From Pseudomonadota bacterium (GTDB lineage Bacteria; Desulfobacterota; Desulfarculia; Desulfarculales; Desulfarculaceae), in contig JAHIQI010000029.1 of the NCBI GenBank assembly GCA_018902755.1, forward strand, positions 1 through 64,000: a stretch of DNA of 64,000 nucleotides, given 5' to 3'. Both the position numbers and the translations under genes were made by a program. The notes below the pieces were generated by a model. That model was not told the origin of the DNA and did no database searches. It worked only from the letters and a program-made list of their open reading frames with translations. Below, one piece after another: positions 1 through 8,300 of the stretch (positions are counted from its first letter, which is position 1; the number at the start of each line of letters is the position of its first letter).

Positions 1-140
1 CCGCCTTCACAAACAGTACAATGTGGCCGGATTGCTCCGGATCAGGTGGCCGGATTGCTCCGGAATGGGTGGCCGGAATGCTCCGGATTCAGTGGCCGCC
101 TTGGTCCGGATTGGGTGGCCGCGATGCCCCGGAATACGCA
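1..140. mobile_element. Right end of an IS21-like insertion sequence (transposase genes lie outside the window)
   Basis: Positions 24-138 contain five head-to-tail 23-bp units that begin TGGCCG and carry a central CTCCGG-like core. Multiple subterminal repeats of this kind, with an outermost CA dinucleotide (here at 139-140), are a known property of IS21-family ends. The homology of the neighbouring primase-like gene stops exactly where the repeats start, which places the IS edge at about 140. No transposase is visible because the element would extend leftwards out of the window. The family assignment rests on repeat architecture and the CA end only. Confidence 0.55.
24..138. repeat. Five tandem 23-bp repeats
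   Basis: The copies start at 24, 47, 70, 93 and 116. Copies 1 and 2 are nearly identical; copies 3-5 diverge progressively while keeping the TGGCCG start and a CCGGA motif about 14 bases later. Spacing is strictly head to tail with no spacer, so this is not a CRISPR. The units probably act as transposase binding sites at an IS21-type terminus. Confidence 0.85.
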
Positions 141-685
141 ATAGGGAAGAACCCACCGGCTATGCGGCCCCCATTCATGAACCTCTTTTTGCCGTTTGGG
201 GCGATTGCCTGGAGCGACTGCACCTTGCTGTCAGGCCCCAACACGGGCACCAGGAGCCGATCATCCCGGTCCACCTTCAGGCCAAGGCAGGGCCGGACAC
301 CTTTCCGTTGAAGGTATGGATGGTCGGCGCATTCCACCGCCTCGGCCAGCATCTTCTTGGCCCGCTCTGCTGCTTCGGCGTGAGCGTGGGCCTGCTCGAT
401 CTCCCGACGTTGGCGGGCAGCTTCCCATGCCTGACGCTGTTGCTCGGTTGGTTTGCGGCCATTGCCGCCGGCAGTCCAGGTGCCCTCAGTCCCGGTCCGG
501 TGGTTCTGCCACCAGCCGGCGACTGGTTCATCAAGATGCAGTAAATAGGCCCCGTCCTTGGCCTGGGGTTTGCCCTCCACCGGGCACCTTTGCAGTGTGC
601 CGTCTGGGATAATCTCGTCCGGGTGCAGGCCGGCGGAGCGCAGTTCATCACGGAAGTGATTCAACATGTCTTGTGAGCCAAACAT
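89..685 (-). pseudogene. Element-encoded DNA primase-like protein, 3'-truncated by an IS end
   Basis: Only the N-terminal part of a larger primase/helicase-type replication protein of integrative elements is present (198 codons as read). The segment with GLHPDEIIPDGT, followed by the WWQNHRTG stretch, and the later LVPVLGP and GKKRFMNGG segments resemble the region leading into a TOPRIM domain. The family-like sequence ends at GGFFPI; the last 16 residues and the stop come from the 23-bp repeats. A strong ribosome site (GAGGTGAGG) precedes the ATG at 685. It follows the AlpA-like gene by 11 bases, so the two were probably co-transcribed. The remaining TOPRIM acidic residues and any helicase domain are lost from the window. 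The family call comes from sequence patterns and is moderately sure; the truncation is directly visible. Confidence 0.6.
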
Positions 686-696
686 GGCGCCTCACC

Positions 697-930
697 TCAC
701 GCCCGGCCAGCCAACCAAGCCAAAAGGGCGTCTCTTTCGTATCCAACCCGTCCTCGTAGGACGACGCGTCCCGCTGGGCCCGTGCCCAGGGAGTCTTGGT
801 TGGCTAAGGTTCTGGGAGAAATGGGAAGCAAGCGCCAGACTTGGCGGTCGGTGCGCCAAACGATAGGAGGCAGTTCCTGGCGAAGGCAATCAAGGGTCTC
901 TTCAAGGTTTTGAGCAGCGATACTTTTCAT
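697..930 (-). CDS. AlpA/excisionase-like small helix-turn-helix protein
   Basis: This is a 77-aa protein if started at the ATG at 930, which has AAGGAGA six to seven bases upstream; an upstream in-frame ATG at 975 lacks such a site. The C-terminal half (LLPISPRTLANQ, then GPAGRVVLRGRVGYERDALLAWL) has the winged-helix pattern of phage AlpA and excisionase-like regulators: a helix with R-TL, a basic wing, and a terminal YERDALLAWL helix. Such proteins bind element DNA and control integrase expression or excision. Its place between an integrase and a primase-like gene fits that role. The first 25 residues are not typical of AlpA. Confidence 0.6.
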   Translation of the reverse strand: MKSIAAQNLEETLDCLRQELPPIVWRTDRQVWRLLPISPRTLANQDSLGTGPAGRVVLRGRVGYERDALLAWLAGRA

Positions 931-1071
931 GGCGTGTCTCCTTCGCGCCCCAGGGACGCATTTGAGGTTCGCCATGAATCCTTAGACGCTGGCCGAGAAA
1001 AATCCCGACGCTTAATTACCCCGCCGTCGGACGGTAGGTTATCCGGCGTAACAAGCCCGCAGAAAAAGGTG

Positions 1072-1737
1072 CTATTTAGATGAAGCAGATGTAAGGGGGT
1101 TGTTCAACAACTCGGCGAAAGCGCGCTCACTTTGGGGGATGTATTCGATAAAATCGGTAGCATCTTTCATAAAGTTCCAATAGGCATCGTGATGGGGGTT
1201 GTGCCAGACATCCAAGTGTAACTTGGGAGCTCCCCCCGCGTTTTTATAAATTTCAATCATATGCGAGAAAAATAAGTCGATGGCGCGATCCTTTCTTTTT
1301 CCCCCTTTTCTCTGAGGCGACCCTTCCAAAATGCTCCGAACCCCAGATAGCTGCTCCTCGGCCTCCTTTATCAGTCGATTTAGTATCTCAACCGGCGTGA
1401 ACTCGGGAATCACATCGTAATCACCGGCTGGTAGGCCCTCATCACGCATTATCGGGCCGCTCTCTTCGCCAAAAAAGAATTGATCTTCTTTGGCATAACG
1501 GTTTCTTATATGTGTAAGTGCTTCAATGTGACCCTGTAGTTGTCTGGCGGCAGCCCTCATGGCTTGCTGGTATTGAGCGTGGTTTGGCTCGCGCTTTTGC
1601 AAGTCCGCTTGTTGGTAATATTGGTCTACAGCTTGGTCAAATTGGGCCTTAAGGTGGGGCGGAAGGCTATCTATGGTGATGACCACCGCTTCAGGGTTTA
1701 GTCCGGCGCTTTTGACAAGCCGCTTCCCGCTATCCAT
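1072..1737 (-). CDS. Hypothetical protein of the integrated element
   Basis: A 221-aa soluble protein with no family I recognise. The ATG at 1737 is preceded by GAGGAG at a good distance; longer readings of the frame would run into the antitoxin gene. The sequence is mostly helical and charged, with a Gln-rich stretch near residues 45-70 (DQYYQQADLQ) and a basic patch RKGGKRKDR around residue 155. The C-terminal part is rich in aromatic residues and His (WHNPHHDAYW). Base composition is visibly more AT-rich than in the surrounding genes, as expected of recently transferred DNA. It lies 43 bases downstream of the antitoxin and may be cotranscribed with it. Confidence 0.6.
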   Translation of the reverse strand: MDSGKRLVKSAGLNPEAVVITIDSLPPHLKAQFDQAVDQYYQQADLQKREPNHAQYQQAMRAAARQLQGHIEALTHIRNRYAKEDQFFFGEESGPIMRDEGLPAGDYDVIPEFTPVEILNRLIKEAEEQLSGVRSILEGSPQRKGGKRKDRAIDLFFSHMIEIYKNAGGAPKLHLDVWHNPHHDAYWNFMKDATDFIEYIPQSERAFAELLNNPLTSASSK

Positions 1738-1780
1738 GACAGCACTCCTCAAAGGAAAAGTTAAGAGCAGGACTGTCGTG

Positions 1781-2146
1781 CTAAACAGCCCGCAGACGGC
1801 GCGGGTCCACCCGCAGCGCCTGGGCCAGCTTCTTGGCGCTCTGTTTTCCGATAGGCCGCTTGTTGTGCTCCATTTCGGAGATATGACGGCGGGGAATGCC
1901 CGTGGCCTCGGCAAGCTGGGCCTGGGTCAAGCCCTCACGGTAGCGCGCACCGGCCAGGAAGACCCCTGGCAATTCATCATCGAGATAGGGCAGTGCTTCC
2001 CGCCAGGGCTTGGCCTCCTCAATGGTGGAGAAGCCAAGTTTGCGCATGACCGTCACAGCAGCGGCGACCTTGTTGGCCGGACCGCGGAAGGTTAACGAGG
2101 CCGTGGTCTTTGCATCAATAGGGGGCTTTTTCGTGGCTCCCAACAT
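1781..2146 (-). CDS. XRE-family antitoxin of a HigBA/RelBE-like pair
   Basis: A 121-aa protein whose C-terminal 60 residues form a lambda-repressor/XRE helix-turn-helix (GLTQAQLAEATGIP, then RHISEMEHNKRPIG, KKLAQALRV). The N-terminal half contains ALPYLDDELPGV, the linker typical of antitoxins paired with RelE-like toxins. It starts 32 bases inside the toxin gene in another frame, so the two are translationally coupled. In this class the toxin gene comes first and the antitoxin neutralises the toxin and represses the operon; the repression is inferred here from the palindrome at the operon start. Confidence 0.8.
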   Translation of the reverse strand: MLGATKKPPIDAKTTASLTFRGPANKVAAAVTVMRKLGFSTIEEAKPWREALPYLDDELPGVFLAGARYREGLTQAQLAEATGIPRRHISEMEHNKRPIGKQSAKKLAQALRVDPRRLRAV

Positions 2147-2405
2147 AAGTCACCTCGATCAATCTGATGCCGTCGGCAAGCTCTTCCCAGACGGCGACAT
2201 AGGTTGGCCGGCCCTTTCTGATATGACAATGATGGCGCTGCTTGGCCAACTTGCCATAATTGGGCCAGTCTCCTCGTACTGGTCCGCCAGCCTCCATGTC
2301 CGCCATTAGTAACGCCAGGGCCTTGCGGGCGGACTCTGGCAGCTTGATGATGCCCTTGCGCGCCTTGGCGGATATCGTCACAGTCCAAATCACAACCAAC
2401 CTCAT
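2115..2405 (-). CDS. RelE/HigB-like toxin (mRNA interferase fold)
   Basis: A 96-aa protein ending in VTYVGSHEKAPY, the C-terminal signature of RelE-superfamily toxins in the cytotoxic translational repressor group, with a basic core (KLAKQRHHCHIRKGRPTYVAVWE). The family cleaves mRNA on the ribosome. The start needs care. The ATG at 2405 overlaps a possible -10 box (TACAAT on the minus strand), so it may lie too close to the transcription start. A GTG four codons in (2393) has TGAGG at the right distance and may be the true start. The antitoxin gene follows with a 32-base overlap. Confidence 0.75.
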   Translation of the reverse strand: MRLVVIWTVTISAKARKGIIKLPESARKALALLMADMEAGGPVRGDWPNYGKLAKQRHHCHIRKGRPTYVAVWEELADGIRLIEVTYVGSHEKAPY

Positions 2406-2425
2406 TGTACCAATTATTAGTACAA
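2405..2425. promoter_or_regulatory. Palindromic operator at the start of the toxin-antitoxin operon
   Basis: A perfect inverted repeat TTGTAC-N9-GTACAA overlaps the annotated toxin start codon. On the minus strand TTGTCC and TACAAT, 16 bases apart, make a plausible -35/-10 pair, with the palindrome lying between and over the -10. This is the expected place for autorepression by the XRE antitoxin. The assignment is inference; the symmetry is visible. Confidence 0.6.
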
Positions 2426-2435
2426 GGACAAAATT

Positions 2436-3686
2436 TTATTCGCGGGCCTTGGAGGCCTTTGATCTGGATGCTCTTCCTAGTGGTATCACCTGGGCTGGTT
2501 GGACCGTTAGCATGTTCTCCAAGCCGCTCAGGGCCCGTTGCTGGGCATCGGGGTTGGTGTGGGTATATCTGGCGGCCATGGCCACCACCTTCCAGCCCAT
2601 GGTGTCCATCAACTCGCGGATGCTCAAGTGCCGGGCCAGGGCGGTGGCCACGCTATGCCGAATGCTGTGGAAAGTCAGGCGCTCTCTTTTACCGCGTCCC
2701 TGGTTAAGCCCCAAGTCGGCTACGGTTTTAGCAAAGGCCACGGGCAGACAGGTATAGGGCTGTCCTCGCTGATTGAGAAACACGTGGGTTTCGGCTGCGC
2801 CCCGAGGAATCTCGGAGAGAAGCGCAAGCAGGGGAGGGGTGAGAGGCAGTGTTCGGTTATCTTTGTTTTTGGTGTCCACAAAGGTCAATGTTCCCCGCCC
2901 TTGATTGACCTCTCCCCAGCGAAGGTTAAGGGCCTCGGAAAGCCGGCAGCCGGTGAGAAACGCAAACCTGGTCAGCCACCAGGCCTGGGGGTCGCGCTTT
3001 TCCAAGGCATCCAAAATCGCATGGGCCTCCAGGGGCGTTATGACTCGCAGCCGACGGTTATCACGGGGCGCGGTCGCTCCCAGCTGCTTGCCCGTGGGTA
3101 TGTCCACGGCCAAACCCCGCTCCTTGGCATGGCGCAGGGCCCGGCGGGCGGTGCCGCTGATGTACTCCTTGCTGCGCTGACTCAGGCCTGCCTTGTCCAG
3201 GGTATTCATCAGCGCATCCCACTGGGGCATGCCTATTTCCACCACCGGCAGGTTGCCCAAGGCGGGAGCCAACCAATTCTTGAAGTGCTGAGCCTCCTTT
3301 TTCCACGAGGACTCCTTTTTGGTCCGCATGGCGTGGGGCAGGTAATGATCTTGCCAGTAATCGGCAAAACTGGTGGAGCGAAAGATTTCACGCTTTTTAG
3401 AGGCAAGCTCGGCCTGGCGCTGCACTTCAGCCTGTTGGCGCTTCTCAGCCAAGGTGGAGGGGCCGTCTCCCGTGCGCGAAGCTTCCTTCAGGCGCGCCAG
3501 CTCCGCCTTGGCCTTGCTCAGGGTCCATCCCTCGCTGGCCCAGCCCAGAGCTTCTTGGTGTTGCAGTCCGGACGCCCGGTAGCGCAACACAAAGTACTTG
3601 TCAGGCCGGACGCCGTGCTTGCGAGACGGATGCAGCCGGGCCCGGATGCCGGGCGCAAGTCGCTCCCATTGGTCTTGCCGTTCCAT
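2436..3686 (-). CDS. Tyrosine recombinase / integrase
   Basis: A 416-aa phage-type integrase, close to the usual 400-440 residues. The ATG at 3686 has an AGGA site; an upstream in-frame ATG (3734) does not. The layout is an N-terminal arm-binding domain, a core-binding domain (from about residue 105), and a catalytic domain containing TGCRLSEALNLRW (first catalytic Arg), HSIRHSVAT (His about 340, Arg about 343), a Trp at the second His position, and AARYTHT with the nucleophilic Tyr at about residue 374. It is transcribed away from the tRNA-Phe fragment about 165 bases upstream, which is the expected arrangement for integration into a tRNA 3' end. It should mediate site-specific integration and excision of the element to its left. 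Confidence 0.93.
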   Translation of the reverse strand: MERQDQWERLAPGIRARLHPSRKHGVRPDKYFVLRYRASGLQHQEALGWASEGWTLSKAKAELARLKEASRTGDGPSTLAEKRQQAEVQRQAELASKKREIFRSTSFADYWQDHYLPHAMRTKKESSWKKEAQHFKNWLAPALGNLPVVEIGMPQWDALMNTLDKAGLSQRSKEYISGTARRALRHAKERGLAVDIPTGKQLGATAPRDNRRLRVITPLEAHAILDALEKRDPQAWWLTRFAFLTGCRLSEALNLRWGEVNQGRGTLTFVDTKNKDNRTLPLTPPLLALLSEIPRGAAETHVFLNQRGQPYTCLPVAFAKTVADLGLNQGRGKRERLTFHSIRHSVATALARHLSIRELMDTMGWKVVAMAARYTHTNPDAQQRALSGLENMLTVQPAQVIPLGRASRSKASKARE

Positions 3687-3849
3687 TGTGTTCCTGTAAA
3701 TCCCCTCTATTGATTTGTGCCACATGTGTGCCACATTTTTTCGTGAAGCAGCCGTTTCTTCCGTGAAGCCGCATGAAAATATATACCTTTAATTTTAGTG
3801 GCTTGCAAGCTCTAGCTGAAATGGTGGGAAGTGCCGTGAAGGCACATTT

Positions 3850-3900
3850 AGGGGACTGAAAATCCCCGTGTCGGCGGTTCAACTCCGTCCCTCGGCACCA
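3850..3900 (+). other. attR-like site: 3' half of tRNA-Phe
   Basis: The sequence runs from an anticodon stem-loop (GGGGA-CTGAAAA-TCCCC, anticodon GAA) through a variable loop and T-arm (GGCGG-TTCAACT-CCGTC) to an acceptor 3' strand ending CTCGGC-A-CCA. No matching 5' acceptor strand GCCGAGG or normal D-arm precedes it. This is the piece duplicated when an element integrates into a tRNA 3' end. The integrase lies immediately to the left and the native terminator immediately to the right, so 3850-3900 is probably the right attachment core. The intact tRNA-Phe should lie at the other end of the element, outside the window. Confidence 0.7.
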
Positions 3901-3910
3901 AAGATATCAA

Positions 3911-3944
3911 GGGCTTAGGTCAAACGACCTAAGCCCTCTTTTTT
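3911..3944 (+). terminator. Rho-independent terminator of the tRNA-Phe locus
   Basis: A perfect 11-bp stem GGGCTTAGGTC / GACCTAAGCCC with a four-base loop AAAC is followed by TCTTTTTT. It lies ten bases after the CCA of the tRNA fragment, so it is the chromosomal terminator of the original tRNA gene. Confidence 0.92.
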
Positions 3945-4096
3945 GGCGGGGAAGCTTGGGGGAAGCAGTAGGATCTGTTTCGTTGGTATCGCTACAAACA
4001 AGTTTTAGCCAACCCTTTACGGTAAACCATACATATGTTGGATATTAGGCGTAGCTTCGCTATCCTCTGCTGGTAGACCAGAGTAAACCAGCGACC

Positions 4097-4500
4097 TTGT
4101 TCCGGAGCCTGCCGCCCACGCCGCCCTTATGGTCCGCCGACCGCCCTCCCGCGGTGATCCTCCTCAACGTGGCCGATTTCGCCGCGGCAGTGGAGCGCCT
4201 GAAGGACGCCTCGCTGCGGGGCCGGCCGGTGATCGTGGCCCCCCAAGGCGCGGCGTGGGCGCGGGTGTTCGACATGAGAGAGTAGGCCTTTCGGGCCGGG
4301 GTGCGCAAACATATGCCCCTGGCCAGGGCCTGCTTGGCCTCGGCCTGGATCCGGCGGGTGCGCCTCCGGCATCTGCGCCTGAGCTTCTCCGGCCTCGCCC
4401 GAGGCCCTGGCCCGCCGGGCCAAGGAGCTGGGCTACGCTTGCCTGGCCCTGGGACAGGGACAACCTCTACGGCCTGTGGGAGTTCCGCTGAGGTGGGCAG
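4097..4500 (+). pseudogene. Decayed Y-family DNA polymerase (DinB/ImuB-like) remnant
   Basis: Read on the plus strand, VILLNVADFAAAVERLKD followed by LRGRPVIVAP matches the start of DinB-type polymerases (the HxDxDAFFAxVE...LRGxPVxV pattern). The frame meets TAG at 4283-4285 and then resumes with AFRAGVRKHMPLARA, the next conserved block of the same family (EAxxxGVRxGM). After about residue 90 the match slips to another frame (RAKELGYACLAL). The catalytic first Asp appears as N/D in LNVADF, and the whole palm/finger region after about residue 130 is missing. One stop, at least one frameshift and loss of the 3' three quarters make it a pseudogene. The identification is by pattern only. Confidence 0.5.
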
Positions 4501-4693
4501 GGTCACTCCGTTCGGGCGCCAGTAGCAGATATCCCGCAGCTCGGCGAAGCCCACCTTTGATTACCTTGTATCTGCTCCCCTGGTTTTGGTTGGGTGGGCC
4601 AGATTCAAAGGTATAGCCGAACAGCATTAACCTTGATCGCGCCACCGAAACTCCCCGTTGGCAGCGCAAGTGTAACAAGGCATTGATTTGCTT

Positions 4694-5314
4694 CTAACGC
4701 CCCTGCCAGGGTGCTTGGGGATTTTCTTGAGACCACAGGCCGCGCTTGGCCCTTCTGGCCTCTTTTTGCATTGCCGCAAGATCCGCCCTCTGGGAGTATC
4801 GGCTGTCTTGCCAGGCAAGGCCCGCCCGCACCAACTCCTCGTTTAGGCACCGGCCATCAGGCAGCATGACATGGGCCCAGGCCTGGCCCGAGCGGTCGAA
4901 GGTTGCAGGCCACACGGTGACCATTTTGCCAAGGCAAAGGCCGCGGGCGAACAGCTCGGCGCGTCGGTTGTATGGCTGGCCTTGCCCCGGGCAGTCTATC
5001 TCGGCCAAGCGGACCTTCACGGAATAACCATCCCGAATCACGGTTATGGTGTGGCCGCTTTGAACATCTACCACCTTGCCAGTCCAGGGTGGGTGGGAGG
5101 CCCAAACCGGTGCTGGCAGTAATGAGATCAGTGCCGCCAGAAAAACCGCGGCAGCGGTTGTGGCGGCCTGCGTGCCTGGCGTTATTGATAATCTTGAGAT
5201 TTTTATACCCCTCGCAGGTAGACTTGCTTTTGGTCTCGGCGGTTTTTTACTACCTCCTAAGCTGCTTCTGCCGGTCGATCCATTGCTGGCATTGTTGTTT
5301 GTCGGCAGGGCCAA
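4694..5314 (-). CDS. Exported staphylococcal-nuclease-fold protein lacking catalytic residues
   Basis: A 206-aa protein with a hydrophobic export segment (AATTAAAVFLAALISLL, about residues 50-66) and a likely signal-peptidase site after VWA. Residues 75-195 follow the SNase family: VRLAEIDCPG, QPYNRRAELFARGL, DRSGQAWAHV, LNEELVRAGLAW, ARRAKRGLW. Aligned to staphylococcal nuclease, Arg35 (R102) and Asp40 (D107) are kept, but Glu43 is Gly110, Arg87 is Gln144 and the Asp19/Asp21 pair is Ser/His (SGHT). The metal site and general acid/base are therefore gone and nuclease activity is unlikely. It overlaps the 3' end of the 1519-aa gene by 65 bases on the same strand, suggesting coupled expression; no better start is seen. 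Confidence 0.75.
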   Translation of the reverse strand: MALPTNNNASNGSTGRSSLGGSKKPPRPKASLPARGIKISRLSITPGTQAATTAAAVFLAALISLLPAPVWASHPPWTGKVVDVQSGHTITVIRDGYSVKVRLAEIDCPGQGQPYNRRAELFARGLCLGKMVTVWPATFDRSGQAWAHVMLPDGRCLNEELVRAGLAWQDSRYSQRADLAAMQKEARRAKRGLWSQENPQAPWQGR

Positions 5315-8300
5315 ACACCTCTTTGTACCCGGCCTGCTTTAGCGCCGCCTGGGCCTGTTTTTCGGTCATGTTGCATATTGTTCTGTACTTGTACCACGGT
5401 TTCTTGGAACTGACGCGGGTGCCCCATACCGGGTATTTTCTCGGGTATTTCTCGCCCAGACTGACACCAAAACCCTCAAGTTTGGAGGATACTTCGTCAA
5501 GCGTCAGGTCGTCCTTACAATTGTTGTCCCATTTGATGGTAATACGCTGAGGGTTCTGGCCCACGCATTGCCAATTTATATTCGGGTCGCCGTTAACGCG
5601 ACCGTCGGCGGTAATGGTGGTGGAGTTGCCATCAAACCATTTCCATTTTCCTAAAACACCGCCGCAAGGTTGTCCTCTCAATCCATAGGGCCCGCCAGTG
5701 GGATCTTCCTTGGCTCCCACGAAACATTCATAGTGCGCTATTTGGGCTTTGACCCACTGCTGGCACTCTTTCCGGGTCTTCGGTCCATAGACCTTGGGAA
5801 TACCCGCCATGAGCAGCTTCGACTCACAGCCGTAACCAGCCCTGACGGTGCCCGGCTTTAATTTAGTTACGTCTTCACAAATGATTACGTACTGCTGGGC
5901 CTGCACCACGGCCTTGCGCCTGCCCACACAGCATTGGTCGAGCTCGGCCTTTATCTGAATCGAGGTGGCCAGCAGGGTCTGGTAGCGCCAAATCGGCTTT
6001 TTTCCAGACCCCAGGTTGATTTTTTTGATGAACTTGATGTGGTAGGGGCCCGGGTTGGCTTGGGCCTGTTTGGGCGTAATGGTGAGATGGACGCCCACGC
6101 CGGGGCTGTAACCGCTGTATCCGTCGCCCACCTCACCCCACTGGTTGGCTATCAACTTGCCGGAGGGGTCCCGCACCTGGAGGTTAAGGCCCCCGGGGAA
6201 ACGTTTGTATTTGATACGCTCGCGCGGATACCTGCCCTTCACATTCAGCAGCAGCAATTTTTGGCCTTTGTAGGTCATGCTCCCGAAGCCGTCGCCGGTG
6301 TCGCTGTGGGAGATGGTGAAATCCACCGGCCTGGTCACCGGCTTGGTTTCGCGCGCGCCTGCCGAGCCAAGGTCGGCCAGCTTCCAGGTGCTTTGCACCA
6401 TTCCGGCCGCCTGGTGCACCACGGCCGGACTCCAGCGGGTATCGCCCCCCACTTCGACCAGTTCGTAATTCTGGCCACGGGCGACTCCATGGAGAACCCC
6501 TTTCCCCAATAAATCCTGGGCTGCCTGGCTGGCGGTTTCCTCGTAGACGAATGCACTCGTGTTTTTCACGGCGTTTTTAAATCCCAGCGCTAGCCCCACT
6601 CCCTCGGTTTTGTATAAAAGGTCCTTTAGCAAAGTTTTGCCGGTTTGCTTGTAGGGCTCGGATACGGCCTCCCACCCGTAGACGGCCCCGGCCTTGGCGG
6701 TTTCATATATGCTTTTTTTACCGGCGTTGCTTCCGGCTTTGACGCCAAGCTTGGCGCCTTCCTCAAGGCCTTCCTGGAGGGTTCCCTTGAAACCCTCCTT
6801 GAATCCCTTGAGCATCTGTTTGTAGGTGGCGGCCAGATTTCTTTTAATGGAGGTCTTAAGGGCTTGCTTGCTCGTGTCCAGGGCCGCTTGGGTGGCGATG
6901 ACCTTGCTGTTGGCCCGCAGCACTCCCTGGTACAGCCCGGTAAGCATCCCGGCCGGAGTGCCTGATTCCACTAAAAACTTTTGAAAGCGCACCATGGGCT
7001 GGGCTTTTGTGATGGCCTTTTTGGCTGCATCGCTGCTGGCTATGACCTTCATGCTCTTCAACGCCAGGCGGCCGGCCGCATTGAGCGCCGATTTGCTCCC
7101 CTGGTAGGCCCCCTTGGCCAAACCTGCGGCCATTTTGCCGCCCAGCTTGGCACCCGCTTTGATCAAACCTGCGGCCGCCTTGCCGCCCACTTTGGTCAAA
7201 CCGGTGACCAGCTTGCCCCCCAAATTGGCGATGGGTATGAAGTTGAGAGTGACCCCCAGCGTGGCACCGGCTTTTTCACCGGCGGTGGCATTGGCGTCGT
7301 TGAGGGTCAGGTAGTCTTTGCCCAAGCCGTAGCCCCCGAGGGTGATCGCATTGACAAAGGCCTGGGGCAAAACGCCTTTTCCGATCACCTGGGAATCGGC
7401 CCACTCAAAGGTGGCCCGCGCCTTTTCGGTGGTCTTCTGGCCCAGGGTGCCCTTGCCAACTCGAGAGGCCATGTCCTTGAAGGTTGATACGAAGTCTCCG
7501 GCGAGTTGTTTTACGTTCCGGTCCTCCACGCCATAGAACACCCGGGCCGACACGTTGGTCATATGGTCGTAAGTTTCCAGGGTGGCGTTGGCCGCGTCGT
7601 GCGCCGCGTGATATATCCCCTTGGCCGTGCCCTTGGCCAACCATTTCAATCCCTCGTAGCCGCTGCTGGCGTACTTTTTCAGGCGGTCCTTCCAGCCGGC
7701 GTGGGCTACTGACGGCCCCAGCAGACGGGCCAGGCTTTCGGCCAGGGAAGTTGGCTGCGCGTTATCAGGGCCTTGGGCCGCCGGGCCGCGTGCCAAGTCG
7801 CGCGCCTGAGGCGAGTCCATCATGGCTCGGTAACTTTCCATGACGCCTTTAAGCACCTCGGCCTCATCACGCTTGCCGGCCCGGCGCAGATCGGCTTCCT
7901 GCTTGGCGAACTGGGCGTATTGGGACCGGAGTTGTCCCTGGCTGAAGGCCATCATCCTGCGGTTTATACCGTCCATCTGGTCCAGGGCCTGCATGGCGAC
8001 AAAGGCCTGATCCCAGGACTCGTAGATGCGCATGATGATCAGGGCGGCCCGGTCCATCTCCGGCTGCAAAAACCTCTTGACCCGCGCGGTCACCTCCGGA
8101 GGAAGACCGAAGCGGGGATTGGTGAACGCGCCGTGGGTGCTGGCGGTGGTGGCCAGTAGGGCCTCGGCCTTGGCCTTGTAGAAATCGATCAGGTCCAGCG
8201 AGCGTCCCAGCAACTGGACGTAGAGGCGGCACTGCACCAGGTTTTCATTGGCCGGCACTTGGGGAGCTTCCCGTGCCACCCGGCCCAGTTCCAAGCGCAG

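Noticed and set aside
24..138. Possible CRISPR array from 23-bp repeats
   Set aside because: The units are contiguous without spacers and diverge along the array; the pattern fits IS terminal repeats.
3818..3900. A complete tRNA gene
   Set aside because: No 5' strand pairs well with the CCTCGGC acceptor strand (at best five pairs), and the D-arm region has the wrong length; only the 3' half is convincing.
4060..4554. Minus-strand frame of 164 codons opposite the DinB-like relic
   Set aside because: Low-complexity Arg/Pro/Ala sequence typical of the antisense of GC-rich coding DNA; the plus strand carries recognisable family blocks.
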